Shown here piece after piece: positions 36,546 to 46,188 of a stretch of 64,000 bases of DNA (positions are counted from its first letter, which is position 1; every line of letters begins with the position of its first letter). The notes under the pieces are model-generated. The model had not been told where the DNA came from, searched no databases, and was given only the letters and a program-made list of their open reading frames with translations. Source of the stretch: Marinilabilia sp046483585 (lineage in GTDB: Bacteria; Bacteroidota; Bacteroidia; Bacteroidales; Marinilabiliaceae); assembly GCA_046483585.1 (NCBI GenBank), contig JAWOCV010000117.1, positions 35,988-99,987 of the forward strand, read 5' to 3'. Made by a program: the position numbers and the translations under genes.

Positions 36546-37772
36546 ATGAGTAAAATTGAAGTTAAAGACCTGTACCTGATCTTTGGGAACAACGCCAAAC
36601 GAGCTTTGGAACTCGTGAAAAAGGGGATGTCCAAAGACGAGGTTTTGCATAAGACCAAATGTACACTTGCGGTCAAGAACAATAACTTCTCCATTGAACA
36701 GGGTGAAATTTTTGTAGTGATGGGACTTTCCGGCAGCGGAAAGTCCTCACTCATTCGTTGTTTAAACCGTCTCAACGAACCGACAGCCGGTTCTGTTATT
36801 TTAAGTGGAAAGGATGTCACCAGGATGGATGAAAACGAACTGAGGGAACTTCGTCGCAGTGCGATGTCAATGGTGTTCCAGCATTTCGGATTGATGCCCC
36901 ACCGGACGGTTCTTTCCAATACTGCATTTGGACTTGAGATACAGGGAAAGCCGGAAGAGGAGAGTTACGAAAAAGCTCGTGAGATGCTGAAGACCGTTGG
37001 GCTTGGTGGTTATGAAGATATGATGACCAGGGAGCTCAGTGGTGGTATGCAGCAGCGTGTTGGACTGGCCAGAGCATTGACCACCAATCCTGAGATATTG
37101 CTTATGGATGAGGCCTTCAGTGCTCTTGACCCGCTCATTCGTGTTCAGATGCAGGACGAACTGATCGAACTTCAGCGAAAGATGCAGAAAACCATTGTTT
37201 TCATCACCCACGATCTGGATGAAGCACTAAAGCTTGGTGACCGTATAGCCATTATGAAAGATGGTGAGATCGTACAGATCGGAACGCCGGAGGAAATTCT
37301 TGTGAAACCTGCTGATGATTACGTGAAAGCATTTGTTGAAAATGTTGACCGGGGTAAAATTGTTACCGCTTCCAGTATTATGTTTAAAGACACAGGCAAG
37401 CTTGTTTTGGAGAAAGACGGACCTGCCCTTGCTCTGCGCCGCATGAGAGAATTCGGTGTGAACCGTCTTCCGGTGGTCGACCGTAACAACGTGTTCCTTG
37501 GTTTTGTAATGGACCATGATGTGGTGGAATTAAAAAAGAAAGATGACCGCGATCTCAAAAAGATACTGATCTCAGATGTAATGCCCAAAGTGTCACCCGA
37601 CACCCCGGCGGCCGATTTATTGCCCATGTTTATTGACAAACAGCTGCCATTGCCTGTTGTTGATGAAGAGGACCGGTTGCTGGGCGTTGCGGTACATTCC
37701 TCTGTCATTGCCGAAGTTACTGGCCGCGATTTGGATGAAGTTATTGAACTAAAAAACAAGGGAGGCATTTGA
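36546..37772 (+). CDS. proV: Glycine betaine/proline ABC transporter ATPase with CBS pair
   Basis: 408 aa. Walker A GLSGSGKSS (60-68), Q-loop, signature LSGGMQQRVGLARAL, Walker B EILLMDEAFSALD, and a C-terminal CBS tandem (about 285-400). This is the ProV/OpuAA type in which the CBS pair senses ionic strength. It supplies energy for import of glycine betaine or related osmolytes. The permease begins 1 bp after its stop. Confidence 0.97.
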   Translation: MSKIEVKDLYLIFGNNAKRALELVKKGMSKDEVLHKTKCTLAVKNNNFSIEQGEIFVVMGLSGSGKSSLIRCLNRLNEPTAGSVILSGKDVTRMDENELRELRRSAMSMVFQHFGLMPHRTVLSNTAFGLEIQGKPEEESYEKAREMLKTVGLGGYEDMMTRELSGGMQQRVGLARALTTNPEILLMDEAFSALDPLIRVQMQDELIELQRKMQKTIVFITHDLDEALKLGDRIAIMKDGEIVQIGTPEEILVKPADDYVKAFVENVDRGKIVTASSIMFKDTGKLVLEKDGPALALRRMREFGVNRLPVVDRNNVFLGFVMDHDVVELKKKDDRDLKKILISDVMPKVSPDTPAADLLPMFIDKQLPLPVVDEEDRLLGVAVHSSVIAEVTGRDLDEVIELKNKGGI

Positions 37773-37773
37773 T

Positions 37774-38646
37774 ATGGAAAAACTTAATATTGGAAGATTC
37801 ATAGAAGGAGCCATTGATACAATTACCGATCATGCCGGACCACTTCTTGACGGGATTGCTTACGTTATCAGGTTTTTGGTTGACAACTTTCAGGATTTGT
37901 TACTGGCACCACCGTCTTGGGTGATCATGATCATAATGGCCTTCATTGCCTATATTGTGCAGGGGGGAGGTTACAAACGTGCCTTTACCAAAAAGGGTTT
38001 CAACAAAGCCTTTGGGCTGGCCATATTTACCGTGGCAGGTTTGTTCCTGTTGTTGTGGATGGATTTTTGGGAGGAAACGATGCAAACACTTGCTTTGGTC
38101 ATTGTTTCAGCATTTCTCGCCCTGTTGATCGGAATTCCGGTTGGGATCTGGGCCTCACGCAGCTCTAAAGTTGATCAGGTGGTTCGTCCCATTCTCGACT
38201 TCATGCAGACCATGCCGGCCTTTGTTTACCTTATCCCCGCCATTCTGTTCTTTTCGTTAGGGAATGTTCCGGGTGTCGTTGCCACACTGGTTTTTTCCCT
38301 GCCTCCCGGCGTGAGACTTACCAATCTCGGTATCAGGGGCGTTCAGCCCGATGTAGTAGAGGCTGCCAAAGCTTTTGGTAGTACCAAGCGACAGCTTCTG
38401 TACAAAGTGCAGATCCCTCTGGCCATGCCGACCATTCTTGCCGGTGTTAACCAGGTGATCATGCTGGCCCTTTCCATGGTGGTTATTGCTTCAATGGTTG
38501 GTGCTGCAGGCCTTGGAGAACGTGTTTATTCAGGAATTTTGCAGGCAAAAGTTGGCCTTGGCTTTGAAGCGGGGCTGGGAATTGTAATTCTGGCCATTAT
38601 TCTGGACCGTGTGACCCAGGCATTGGGTGACCTCGGAAAAAAATAA
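37774..38646 (+). CDS. proW: Glycine betaine/proline ABC transporter permease
   Basis: 290 aa with a longer N-terminal hydrophobic region and a typical BPD-type permease core: TLALVIVSAFLALLIGIPVG, then the EAA-like loop VVEAAKAFGSTKRQLLYKVQIPLAMPTILAG that docks on ProV. It forms the membrane channel of the OpuA/ProU-type importer. It lies between proV and proX. Confidence 0.97.
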   Translation: MEKLNIGRFIEGAIDTITDHAGPLLDGIAYVIRFLVDNFQDLLLAPPSWVIMIIMAFIAYIVQGGGYKRAFTKKGFNKAFGLAIFTVAGLFLLLWMDFWEETMQTLALVIVSAFLALLIGIPVGIWASRSSKVDQVVRPILDFMQTMPAFVYLIPAILFFSLGNVPGVVATLVFSLPPGVRLTNLGIRGVQPDVVEAAKAFGSTKRQLLYKVQIPLAMPTILAGVNQVIMLALSMVVIASMVGAAGLGERVYSGILQAKVGLGFEAGLGIVILAIILDRVTQALGDLGKK

Positions 38647-38718
38647 AATATATAGCCCTATAAATTTGCCTTTTACAATATTTTTGTTGAATTTTATTCG
38701 ACAAATCGAACCTTAAAA

Positions 38719-39597
38719 ATGAAAATGCTTATGAAACGTAACATGAAAAGAATTATCAATCTGAGCCTTGCTGCTGCTGTAATGGTAGCTGTGGTTTCCT
38801 GTGCAGGCCCCAAAGAGGAAAAAGAAGTCTTTATTCCTTATCCCAACTGGGAAGAGGGCATTGCTATGACACACCTTGCGAAAGTGTTTCTTGACCAGAA
38901 CGGGTATGATGTAGAGATCAAACCTATTGAGCCCGGGCCTATTTATGCTTCCCTTTCCAAAGGCGATGCAGATTTGTTCCTGGATGCATGGTTGCCTCAT
39001 ACCCATGAAGAGTACTGGGAACGTTACGGCGAAGATATTGATGAGATAGGCATCGCTTTTGACGACGGAACCACCGGTCTCGTTGTGCCGGATTATGTTG
39101 ACATCGAGTCAATTGAAGATCTCAATGACCATGTGGATGAGTTTGATGGTGAGATCATCGGTATCGGAAGTGGTGCAGGTATTCACAAGAATACCCTGAA
39201 AGCCATTGAAGAGTATGAACTTGAGGAATTTAAGCAGGTGAGCTCTTCAGGACCGGCCATGGTTGCTGCACTTGAAAAAGCTGTCAAGGATGAAGAATGG
39301 ATTGTTATTACAGGCTGGAAACCTCACTTTAAGTGGAACAATTTCGACCTGAAATATCTGGAAGATCCCAAGGAAATTTATCCTAAAGACGAAATGAGGA
39401 TACTTTCGCGTAAAGGCTTTACCGAAGAATTTCCGGATCTGAAGGAATTTTTTGCCAACTTTCAGTTTGAAGAAGAAAAGCTTTATGAGCTGATGGAAGA
39501 TGTGAGCGATGCGGATGATCCACTCGTTGGTGCCGAGAAATTCTACCAGGATAACAAAGAAATGGTTGACGGATGGTTCCCCAAAGAGGTGGAGTAA
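38719..39597 (+). CDS. proX: Glycine betaine-binding lipoprotein
   Basis: 292 aa. Lipoprotein signal with lipobox VVSC (Cys28), then an OpuAC/ProX-type solute-binding domain. Conserved pieces: PNWEEGIAMTHLAKVFL, DLFLDAWLPHTHEEYW and ITGWKPHFKW, whose tryptophans would form the aromatic cage for the quaternary ammonium group. It is 72 bp after proW. Being lipid-anchored, it probably works at the periplasmic face of the inner membrane. Confidence 0.95.
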   Translation: MKMLMKRNMKRIINLSLAAAVMVAVVSCAGPKEEKEVFIPYPNWEEGIAMTHLAKVFLDQNGYDVEIKPIEPGPIYASLSKGDADLFLDAWLPHTHEEYWERYGEDIDEIGIAFDDGTTGLVVPDYVDIESIEDLNDHVDEFDGEIIGIGSGAGIHKNTLKAIEEYELEEFKQVSSSGPAMVAALEKAVKDEEWIVITGWKPHFKWNNFDLKYLEDPKEIYPKDEMRILSRKGFTEEFPDLKEFFANFQFEEEKLYELMEDVSDADDPLVGAEKFYQDNKEMVDGWFPKEVE

Positions 39598-39623
39598 TAA
39601 CAGAGTCAATCTGGATACAAAAA

Positions 39624-39657
39624 AACCGGAGCTTCTCAGAAGCCTCCGGTTTTTTTG
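39624..39657. terminator. Bidirectional terminator between proX and carB
   Basis: AACCGGAGCTTCT pairs with AGAAGCCTCCGGTT around a CAG loop (one mismatch), with A-runs before and T-runs after, so it can end both the proVWX transcript and the convergent carB transcript. Confidence 0.88.
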
Positions 39658-39674
39658 TGTTGTTTTTTTATTTC

Positions 39675-42600
39675 TTAGCGATACTCATTCCAGCTCTTAA
39701 TGGAAATGTCGCTGATTTCCATTTTGCAAAAAGCATAAATGAAAGCGCTTGCCAACCTTGCATTTGTGATGAGGGGGATGTTGAAATCGATGGCATTTCG
39801 CCGGATTTTGTATCCGTTCCGTAATTCACCTTTGCTCAGGTTTTTGGGGATGTTTACTACCAGATCGATCTTCTTATCCCGGATATAATCAAGTGTATTT
39901 GGTTTTTGATCGGGTTCATCGGGCCAGTGCAGCCAGGTTGATTCTATGCCGTTTTCTTTCAGAAATTTGTGAGTGCCTGCCGTGGCATAAATATTATATC
40001 CTTTTTCTATCAGCATTTGTGCACTCTGGAGCATTTCTACTTTACTCCTGAGCGGACCCGAGGACAACAGAACATTCTTTTTGGGGATGGTGTATCCTAC
40101 GGCCAGCATAGACTGCAACACTGCATCATAATAGTTGTCCCCGATGCATCCCACTTCCCCTGTTGAGGCCATGTCCACACCCAATACAGGGTCGGCATTC
40201 AAAAGCCTGGAGAAAGAGAATTGTGGGGCTTTTATGCCAACATAGTCTAACTCAAAAATGCTCTTTTCTGGTTTTTCGACCGGCAGACCAAGCATAACAC
40301 GGGTGGCAATATCAATGAGGTTTACCTTCAGGACTTTCGAAACAAAGGGAAAACTTCTGGATGCTCTCAGGTTACATTCAATGACTTTGATGTCGTTGTC
40401 CTTGGCAAGCAACTGCATGTTGAAGGGTCCCGAAATGTTGAGGGCCCGGGCAATTTCACGCGCAATGCGTTTCACACGCCGGATGGTCTCGATGTAAAGT
40501 TTTTGTGGCGGAAATACAATGGTTGCATCGCCTGAGTGTACCCCTGCGAATTCAATGTGCTCTGATATGGCATAAGCGATCATTTCACCCTCTCTGGCCA
40601 CGGCATCGATCTCGATCTCTTTGGCTTGTTGGATGAATTCGGAAACCACCACCGGATATTGTTTTGAAACATTGACAGCCAGTTCCAGGAAATGTTCCAG
40701 CTCTTCCTCGTTGGAGACAATGTTCATGGCAGCTCCTGAAAGCACATATGAAGGACGTACCAGTACGGGATAACCCACTTCATCGATGAATTTATATATC
40801 TCTTCTGTGGAAGTCAGCTCGCTCCAGCGGGGCTGGTCAACATTTAACGTGTCCAGAAGGGAAGAGAATTTCTGACGGTTCTCGGCACGGTCAATATTTT
40901 CGGGTGATGTCCCCAGGATGGGCACGTGGGTTTTGTGCAACCGCATGGCCAGATTGTTGGGAATCTGACCGCCGACCGATACGATCACCCCCTTGGGATT
41001 CTCCAGATCGGTTACATCAAGAACGCGTTCAAGGGTTAGCTCGTCGAAAAAGAGACGATCGCAGACATCGTAATCAGTACTGACCGTTTCGGGATTATAA
41101 TTGATCATCACCGAACGGTAATTTTGCTGATTGATGGTGTCGATGGCATTGACACTGCACCAGTCGAATTCCACACTAGATCCGATCCGGTAAGCTCCCG
41201 AGCCTAATACAACCACAGAATTGCCGTCGTTCTCGAATGTCACATCGTGGTATTCCCCGTTATAGGTCATGTAGAGGTAGTTGATCTTCGCCGGAAATTC
41301 TCCGGCCATGGTATCGATCTGTTTCACGACGGGGAGAATACCTCTTTCTTTACGGTGTTGGCGTACCTTCATGAGGGCCTCTTCCATATCGGCATCATTG
41401 GGATCGGAAATGATGCGGGCCACCTGAAAGTCGCTGTATCCCATTTGCTTGGCCGAACGCAGAAGTTCGTCGGGAACTTCTCCGATGGTTTTGTACTCCG
41501 TGAGCTCGTTTTTAAGGTCGATGATGTTTTTCAGTTTTTCGAGAAACCACTTGTCGATTTTGGTGAGCTCATGTACTTCATCAACCGTAGTGCCGTTCTG
41601 AAGTGCCTCAGAAATGGCAAAGATGCGCTGATCGGTTGGTTCGGCCAGCTCCGTTTCCAGGACGATTTCTTTCAGGGCCTGATTGGCCACAAAACCGTGC
41701 ATCCCTTGTCCTACCATTCGGAGTCCTTTTTGTATGGCCTCTTCAAAGGACCGCCCGATGGCCATAATCTCCCCAACGCTTTTCATGCTTGACCCGATCT
41801 GTTTGGAAACGCCGGTGAATTTGTTCAGATCCCAGCGCGGTATCTTACAGACAATATAGTCGAGGGCAGGTTCGAAAAAGGCGGGAGTCGTTTTGGTTAC
41901 TGAGTTTTTCAGTTCGAAAAGTCCGTAGCCCAAACCCAGTTTAGCGGCAACAAAAGCCAGCGGATAACCGGTTGCCTTTGAGGCCAGGGCACTCGAGCGC
42001 GAAAGCCGCGCATTGACTTCAATTACACGATAATCTTCGGAGTAGGGATCCAGGGTGTACTGTACATTGCATTCACCCACCACACCGATGTGGCGGATGA
42101 TTTTGATGGCCAGTTCGCGTAGCTTATGGTATTCGGTGTTGGTAAGCGTCTGCGATGGAGCGACTACGATGCTTTCCCCGGTATGAATGCCCAGGGGATC
42201 GAAGTTTTCCATGTTACAAACGGTGATGCAATTATCATAGGCGTCACGTACCACTTCATATTCCACCTCTTTCCAGCCTTTCAGGGATTCCTCGATCAAA
42301 AGCTGTTTGGAATACGAAAGGGCATTGTCGGCCCTCTTGATGAGTTCTTCTTCGTTGGAACAAAAACCGCTGCCCATACCACCGAGTGTGTAGGCAGCCC
42401 GGATAATGACAGGGTATCCCATCTTCCCGGCGGCTTTTACGGCATCCTTTACTGAGGTTACAGCCACACTTTTCGGGGTTTTGACATCAATCTCACCCAA
42501 CTTCCCGGCAAAAATTTCGCGATCTTCGGTGTCTATGATAGCTTGTATGGGCGTTCCAAGAACTTCCAGATTGTATTTTTCGAGTATGCCCTGCTCAAAT

Positions 42601-42899
42601 AGCTGAATGCCGCAATTAAGGGCCGTTTGTCCCCCAAATGCCAGAAGTATTCCCTCTGGTTTTTCTTTTTTGACGACCTGCTCCACAAAATAGGGGGTGA
42701 CGGGTAAAAAATAAATCTTGTCAGCTATTTTTTCGGAGGTCTGTACGGTGGCGATATTGGGATTGATCAGAACCGTTTCAATGCCTTCCTCTTTCAGGGC
42801 CTTAAGGGCCTGCGACCCGGAGTAGTCAAATTCGCCTGCTTCACCTATTTTCAGGGCCCCCGAACCCAGAATGACCGCTTTTTTGATGTCCTTTTTCAT
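39675..42899 (-). CDS. carB: Carbamoyl-phosphate synthase large subunit
   Basis: 1074 aa, full length. It makes carbamoyl phosphate for arginine and pyrimidines. Two ATP-grasp halves: the first (about 1-400) starts KKAVILGSGALKIGEAGEFD, the second (about 550-935) has VVLGSGAYRIGSSVEFDW. The C-terminal MGS-like domain (about 940-1074) is the allosteric region. It is separated from carA by about 16 kb, and is divergent from argR across a gap containing ARG-box-like sites, so arginine repression is likely. Confidence 0.98.
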   Translation of the reverse strand: MKKDIKKAVILGSGALKIGEAGEFDYSGSQALKALKEEGIETVLINPNIATVQTSEKIADKIYFLPVTPYFVEQVVKKEKPEGILLAFGGQTALNCGIQLFEQGILEKYNLEVLGTPIQAIIDTEDREIFAGKLGEIDVKTPKSVAVTSVKDAVKAAGKMGYPVIIRAAYTLGGMGSGFCSNEEELIKRADNALSYSKQLLIEESLKGWKEVEYEVVRDAYDNCITVCNMENFDPLGIHTGESIVVAPSQTLTNTEYHKLRELAIKIIRHIGVVGECNVQYTLDPYSEDYRVIEVNARLSRSSALASKATGYPLAFVAAKLGLGYGLFELKNSVTKTTPAFFEPALDYIVCKIPRWDLNKFTGVSKQIGSSMKSVGEIMAIGRSFEEAIQKGLRMVGQGMHGFVANQALKEIVLETELAEPTDQRIFAISEALQNGTTVDEVHELTKIDKWFLEKLKNIIDLKNELTEYKTIGEVPDELLRSAKQMGYSDFQVARIISDPNDADMEEALMKVRQHRKERGILPVVKQIDTMAGEFPAKINYLYMTYNGEYHDVTFENDGNSVVVLGSGAYRIGSSVEFDWCSVNAIDTINQQNYRSVMINYNPETVSTDYDVCDRLFFDELTLERVLDVTDLENPKGVIVSVGGQIPNNLAMRLHKTHVPILGTSPENIDRAENRQKFSSLLDTLNVDQPRWSELTSTEEIYKFIDEVGYPVLVRPSYVLSGAAMNIVSNEEELEHFLELAVNVSKQYPVVVSEFIQQAKEIEIDAVAREGEMIAYAISEHIEFAGVHSGDATIVFPPQKLYIETIRRVKRIAREIARALNISGPFNMQLLAKDNDIKVIECNLRASRSFPFVSKVLKVNLIDIATRVMLGLPVEKPEKSIFELDYVGIKAPQFSFSRLLNADPVLGVDMASTGEVGCIGDNYYDAVLQSMLAVGYTIPKKNVLLSSGPLRSKVEMLQSAQMLIEKGYNIYATAGTHKFLKENGIESTWLHWPDEPDQKPNTLDYIRDKKIDLVVNIPKNLSKGELRNGYKIRRNAIDFNIPLITNARLASAFIYAFCKMEISDISIKSWNEYR

Positions 42900-43150
42900 T
42901 GATTGATTGTTTTTTAGTGCTTAATGGCTTTAACCTCTGTCCGGGGTGCAAAGGTAAGTTATTCTTTAATATTTTCCATATATATCACTTCTGTTTTTGT
43001 ATATTTTTTGAATATTATTTTGTGGTATGTAAAGAAAGACTATGTTTGCAAAACTCACCCGAAGTACTAATTTTAAAGAAGTTTTTCCTTGCTTTGGCGA
43101 AAAATAAAAAATGCAAAAAAGATGAATGTTTTTTTGTTATTCGTATTTTT

Positions 43151-43186
43151 TGAATAATTTTGCAGTTGTAATTGAATAATTATTCC
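43151..43186. promoter_or_regulatory. Two ARG-box-like sites
   Basis: TGAATAATTATTCC at 43173-43186 matches the ARG-box core TGAAT-4 A/T-ATTCA at 9 of 10 positions and contains the perfect palindrome GAATAATTATTC. TGAATAATTTTGCA at 43151-43164 matches 8 of 10. The two start 22 bp apart, close to the 21-bp spacing of tandem ARG boxes. Confidence 0.5.
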
Positions 43187-43312
43187 TGATTATCGGAAGG
43201 TGGTCTGTGAACTTTAATAATGGACTAAAACATTCCGCTTTGCTGTTTTGATAGCAGAGGGAGTGGTTTTGTTTTTGGATATGAAACGGGCATGATTTTC
43301 AAGTACTTAAAA

Positions 43313-43441
43313 CAATAGATCGGTAGATTTTTATATTTGAGATGAATTGTACAATCCTGAGAACCTGTATTTTAACACAATGGGTTTTTGAAGCGTAAAT
43401 ATCTGGTTTTGAAATCCTTGCAAAAGTTTAACGAACTGTTG
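43313..43441 (-). mobile_element. R1 element, diverged copy
   Basis: Ends CAATAGATCGGTAGATTTTT and AAGTTTAACGAACTGTTG; 129 bp, no visible target duplication. An older copy by its mismatches. Confidence 0.7.
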
Positions 43442-43469
43442 CAGAAGGCAATGAAAATAAATGATGATG

Positions 43470-43556
43470 CCTGCTTGTCGGGCTTAATAAAAGACAGCTC
43501 CTGATTTTGAGGAAAATTCTATTGAGATAATAGAATCTTTTCGGGAAAACGACAGG
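43470..43556 (+). repeat. Worn R2 unit, about 87 bp
   Basis: Begins CCTGCTTGTCGGG and ends ACGACAGG. Its interior (TCCTGATTTTGAGGAAAATTC) and its right flank (GGTTCCATCCGACC) match the second unit at 13453-13543 and its flank. Confidence 0.65.
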
Positions 43557-43597
43557 ATGGTTCCATCCGACCAAATACTTAAGTTAATTATTTACGA

Positions 43598-44077
43598 ATG
43601 AAAATAAAAACGCAAAGGCTGAATGTAATCCGGCAACTGATTGCCGACCATAAGGTGGGAAGTCAGGAAGAACTTCTGAACTTGCTTAATTCTGAGGGTT
43701 TTTCTACGACCCAGGCCACTTTGTCGCGTGATCTGAAGGCTTTGAAAGTGGCCAAGCGACCCGATATTGAAGGTGGATATGCTTATGTTTTGCCAGAAGA
43801 TGATGATCAGCGGGATGATGATGAAAATGGTGAGGTGTTTCCGGTGAGTGGACTTGAATCCATCGAATTCTCCGGGAATATGGCGGTCATGAAGACCCGG
43901 CCGGGATTTGCCAACAGCATCGCATCTGTGATTGACAGTCAGGGCCCCTATGAGATCCTGGGGACCATTGCCGGTGATGACACCATCTTACTTATCAGCA
44001 GGGAAGGCGTTTCTCGTCCCGATGTGCTCAATGCTTTATCACTTTTTATGCCGGGACTCAAGAAGAAACTCGTGTAG
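43598..44077 (+). CDS. argR: Arginine repressor
   Basis: 159 aa. N-terminal winged helix (about 1-70) with RLNVIRQLIADHKVGSQEELLNLL and the recognition segment TTQATLSRDLKALKVAK; acidic linker; C-terminal oligomerisation and arginine-binding domain (about 85-159) with TRPGFANSIASVID and ILGTIAGDDTILLI. It senses arginine and represses the pathway. It heads the arginine run and faces carB. Confidence 0.97.
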   Translation: MKIKTQRLNVIRQLIADHKVGSQEELLNLLNSEGFSTTQATLSRDLKALKVAKRPDIEGGYAYVLPEDDDQRDDDENGEVFPVSGLESIEFSGNMAVMKTRPGFANSIASVIDSQGPYEILGTIAGDDTILLISREGVSRPDVLNALSLFMPGLKKKLV

Positions 44078-44104
44078 AACCATATCGAAGGATTGTTGAC
44101 ATAT

Positions 44105-44818
44105 ATGATACAAAAACCAAATATTACCATACAGGTGGCCTCTAAAGAACATCTGCCCTTCGTGGACATCATACTTCAGACCATTGCGGAAGCAGCCAAG
44201 ATCAGAGGTACCGGTATTGCAAAAAGAGATCCGGAATATATTCAGAATAAGATTGTTGAAGGTAAGGCTATAATTGCCCTTAACGGAGAAGATGAGTTTG
44301 CGGGTTTCTGTTATATAGAATCATGGGGGCATGAGAAATTCGTGGCCAACTCGGGCTTGATCGTGGTGGATAAGTTTCGTGGCCGTGGGCTTGCTAAAGA
44401 TATTAAAAGGAAAGCTTTTGAGCTTTCACGTAAAAGGTATCCCAACGCTAAGATCTTTGGATTGACCACCGGACTGGCCGTGATGAAGATCAATTCGGAG
44501 CTGGGCTATAAGCCGGTCACCTTTTCGGAACTCACCGATGATGATGAGTTTTGGAAGGGATGTCAGAGTTGTGTGAATTACGATATTCTGATGCGGACCA
44601 ACCGGAAACATTGCCTTTGTACAGGCATGCTTTTCGATCCGGCTAAACAGGCCGATCCCAATCCTTTACCTGAGAGGAAACTGACGGTTTATGGACGGTG
44701 GTTGAAGTTTAAACAATTCGTATTTCTGAAAGGCAATAAAAAGAGTAACGACAAGAAGCAAAAGAAACAGGGCGGACGGAGATCGCTTAAGTCACTTTTT
44801 GCAGCTTTATTTGCCTGA
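44105..44818 (+). CDS. GNAT acyltransferase, probable N-acylglutamate synthase
   Basis: 237 aa from MIQKPNITIQ at 44105. The GNAT core (about 5-150) has GFCYIESWGHEKFVANSGLIVVDKFRGRGLAKDIK, with R-G-R-G-L-A as the acetyl-CoA loop. After it come WKGCQSCVNYDILMRTNRKH and CLCTGMLFDP: four cysteines (C-x2-C, then C-x-C), a possible zinc or redox site. The last 45 aa are strongly basic. It sits between argR and argG, and no other ArgA or ArgJ is present, so it is the best candidate for the first step, making N-acetyl- or N-succinylglutamate. The family link is from position and fold; the acyl donor is not shown by sequence. Confidence 0.85.
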   Translation: MIQKPNITIQVASKEHLPFVDIILQTIAEAAKIRGTGIAKRDPEYIQNKIVEGKAIIALNGEDEFAGFCYIESWGHEKFVANSGLIVVDKFRGRGLAKDIKRKAFELSRKRYPNAKIFGLTTGLAVMKINSELGYKPVTFSELTDDDEFWKGCQSCVNYDILMRTNRKHCLCTGMLFDPAKQADPNPLPERKLTVYGRWLKFKQFVFLKGNKKSNDKKQKKQGGRRSLKSLFAALFA

Positions 44819-44911
44819 CAGATTCCACTCCGGAACGGGTAATGTATTGGGGAATCTTAACAAATAAACAAACGAGTATAAGCTTATAAGATCAAAAGAT
44901 ATTCAAATAAG

Positions 44912-46138
44912 ATGGACAAAAACAAAGTTGTACTGGCATTCAGTGGTGGACTGGACACATCATTCTGTGTGAAATACCTTAAAGAGGAAAAAGGGTTCGA
45001 GGTTTATTCTGCCATAGCCAATACGGGCGGGTTTTCTGATGAGGAACTGGAAAAAGTTGAAAAGAATGCGCGTGACCTGGGCGTAACCGATCATGTGACA
45101 CTGGATGTCACCGGGCTTTATTACCGCAATTGTATTCGTTATATGGTGTATGGTAATGTGTTGAAGAACAATACCTATCCGCTGTCGGTGTCGTCTGAAC
45201 GTATTTTTCAGGCCATGGCAATTGTGGATTATGCCCGTAAAACCGGAGCCGGATACATCGCTCATGGTAGTACAGGAGCCGGAAATGATCAGATTCGCTT
45301 CGATCTTACATTCCAGATACTGGCCCCTGAGATCGGGATCCTGACCCCCATTCGTGATATGACGCTGTCGCGCGACGAGGAAATCGACTACCTCCGGAAA
45401 CATGGGGTTGAAAAGGACTGGAGCAAAATGGCCTACTCAGTCAATCAGGGCATTTGGGGAACCAGTGTGGGCGGAAAAGAAACATTGACCACCGATCAGG
45501 CCCTTCCGGAGGAGGCTTATCCCAGCCAGTTGAAGAAAGAGGGGAGTGAAGAGCTGGTTTTCGGATTCAATAAAGGTGAACTGACAACCGTCAATGGCGA
45601 GCATTTTAAGGATCCCGTGGCGGCTATCCGAAAGGTTGAGACCATCGGTTCGGCTTATGCCATCGGGCGTGATATACATGTGGGAGATACCATCATCGGC
45701 ATAAAAGGGCGGGTGGCTTTTGAAGCTGCCGGTCCCCTGATGATCATTAAAGCCCATCATCTTCTGGAGAAGCACACCCTCACCAAATGGCAAATGTACT
45801 GGAAAGAGCAGCTCGGGAATTGGTATGGTATGTTGCTGCATGAAGCCCAGTATTTGGAACCGGTTATGCGGGACATCGAAGCTTTTCTGGAAAATTCACA
45901 GGCTAATGTGAACGGGGAAGTCATCCTCAAACTGCATCCTTACCGGTTTGAGCTGATGGGTGTCCGCTCACCCAATGACCTTATGAACTCCGGTTTTGGA
46001 GATTACGGAGAAGTTAACAAGGAGTGGACCGGTGAAGACGTCAAAGGATTCACTAAGCTTTTGAGCAATTATCTGAAGATCTACAACAATGTCAACGGCA
46101 TTTCAGTTGGAATAGATGAGAACGACCAGACAAAATGA
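44912..46138 (+). CDS. argG: Argininosuccinate synthase
   Basis: 408 aa. It joins citrulline and aspartate using ATP. N-terminal ATP pyrophosphatase P-loop AFSGGLDTS (9-17), then YIAHGSTGAGNDQIRFDL and YSVNQGIWGTSVGGKE. The full length and order match the family. It follows the GNAT gene by about 90 bp and is separated from argC by an R1 element. Confidence 0.98.
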   Translation: MDKNKVVLAFSGGLDTSFCVKYLKEEKGFEVYSAIANTGGFSDEELEKVEKNARDLGVTDHVTLDVTGLYYRNCIRYMVYGNVLKNNTYPLSVSSERIFQAMAIVDYARKTGAGYIAHGSTGAGNDQIRFDLTFQILAPEIGILTPIRDMTLSRDEEIDYLRKHGVEKDWSKMAYSVNQGIWGTSVGGKETLTTDQALPEEAYPSQLKKEGSEELVFGFNKGELTTVNGEHFKDPVAAIRKVETIGSAYAIGRDIHVGDTIIGIKGRVAFEAAGPLMIIKAHHLLEKHTLTKWQMYWKEQLGNWYGMLLHEAQYLEPVMRDIEAFLENSQANVNGEVILKLHPYRFELMGVRSPNDLMNSGFGDYGEVNKEWTGEDVKGFTKLLSNYLKIYNNVNGISVGIDENDQTK

Positions 46139-46188
46139 AGACATGATCAGGGGCTTTTTTTTCAGGGTAATATCAAAACAGAGAAATA

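Larger units (their letters stand above)
42900..43597. other. carB-argR divergent gap, 0.7 kb
   Basis: Contains a minus-strand -7 element TACCTTTG at 42949-42956 for carB (leader about 43 nt), the ARG-box-like sites at 43151-43186, an R1 element (43313-43441) and a worn R2 unit (43470-43556). An ORF at 42899-43153 looks like chance. Confidence 0.6.

Noticed and set aside
43009..43023. A third ARG-box-like half site (TGAATATTATTT) nearer carB
   Set aside because: Only the left half fits; the right half matches 2 of 5, too weak to list.
42899..43153. 84-codon ORF in the carB-argR gap
   Set aside because: Phe/Cys/Lys-rich translation of AT-rich DNA, overlapping promoter elements; no family resemblance.
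43201..43312. Possible extra R3 relic (TATGAAACGGGCATGA resembles the R3 left part)
   Set aside because: The shared stretch is about 16 bp with no inverted partner, so it may be chance.
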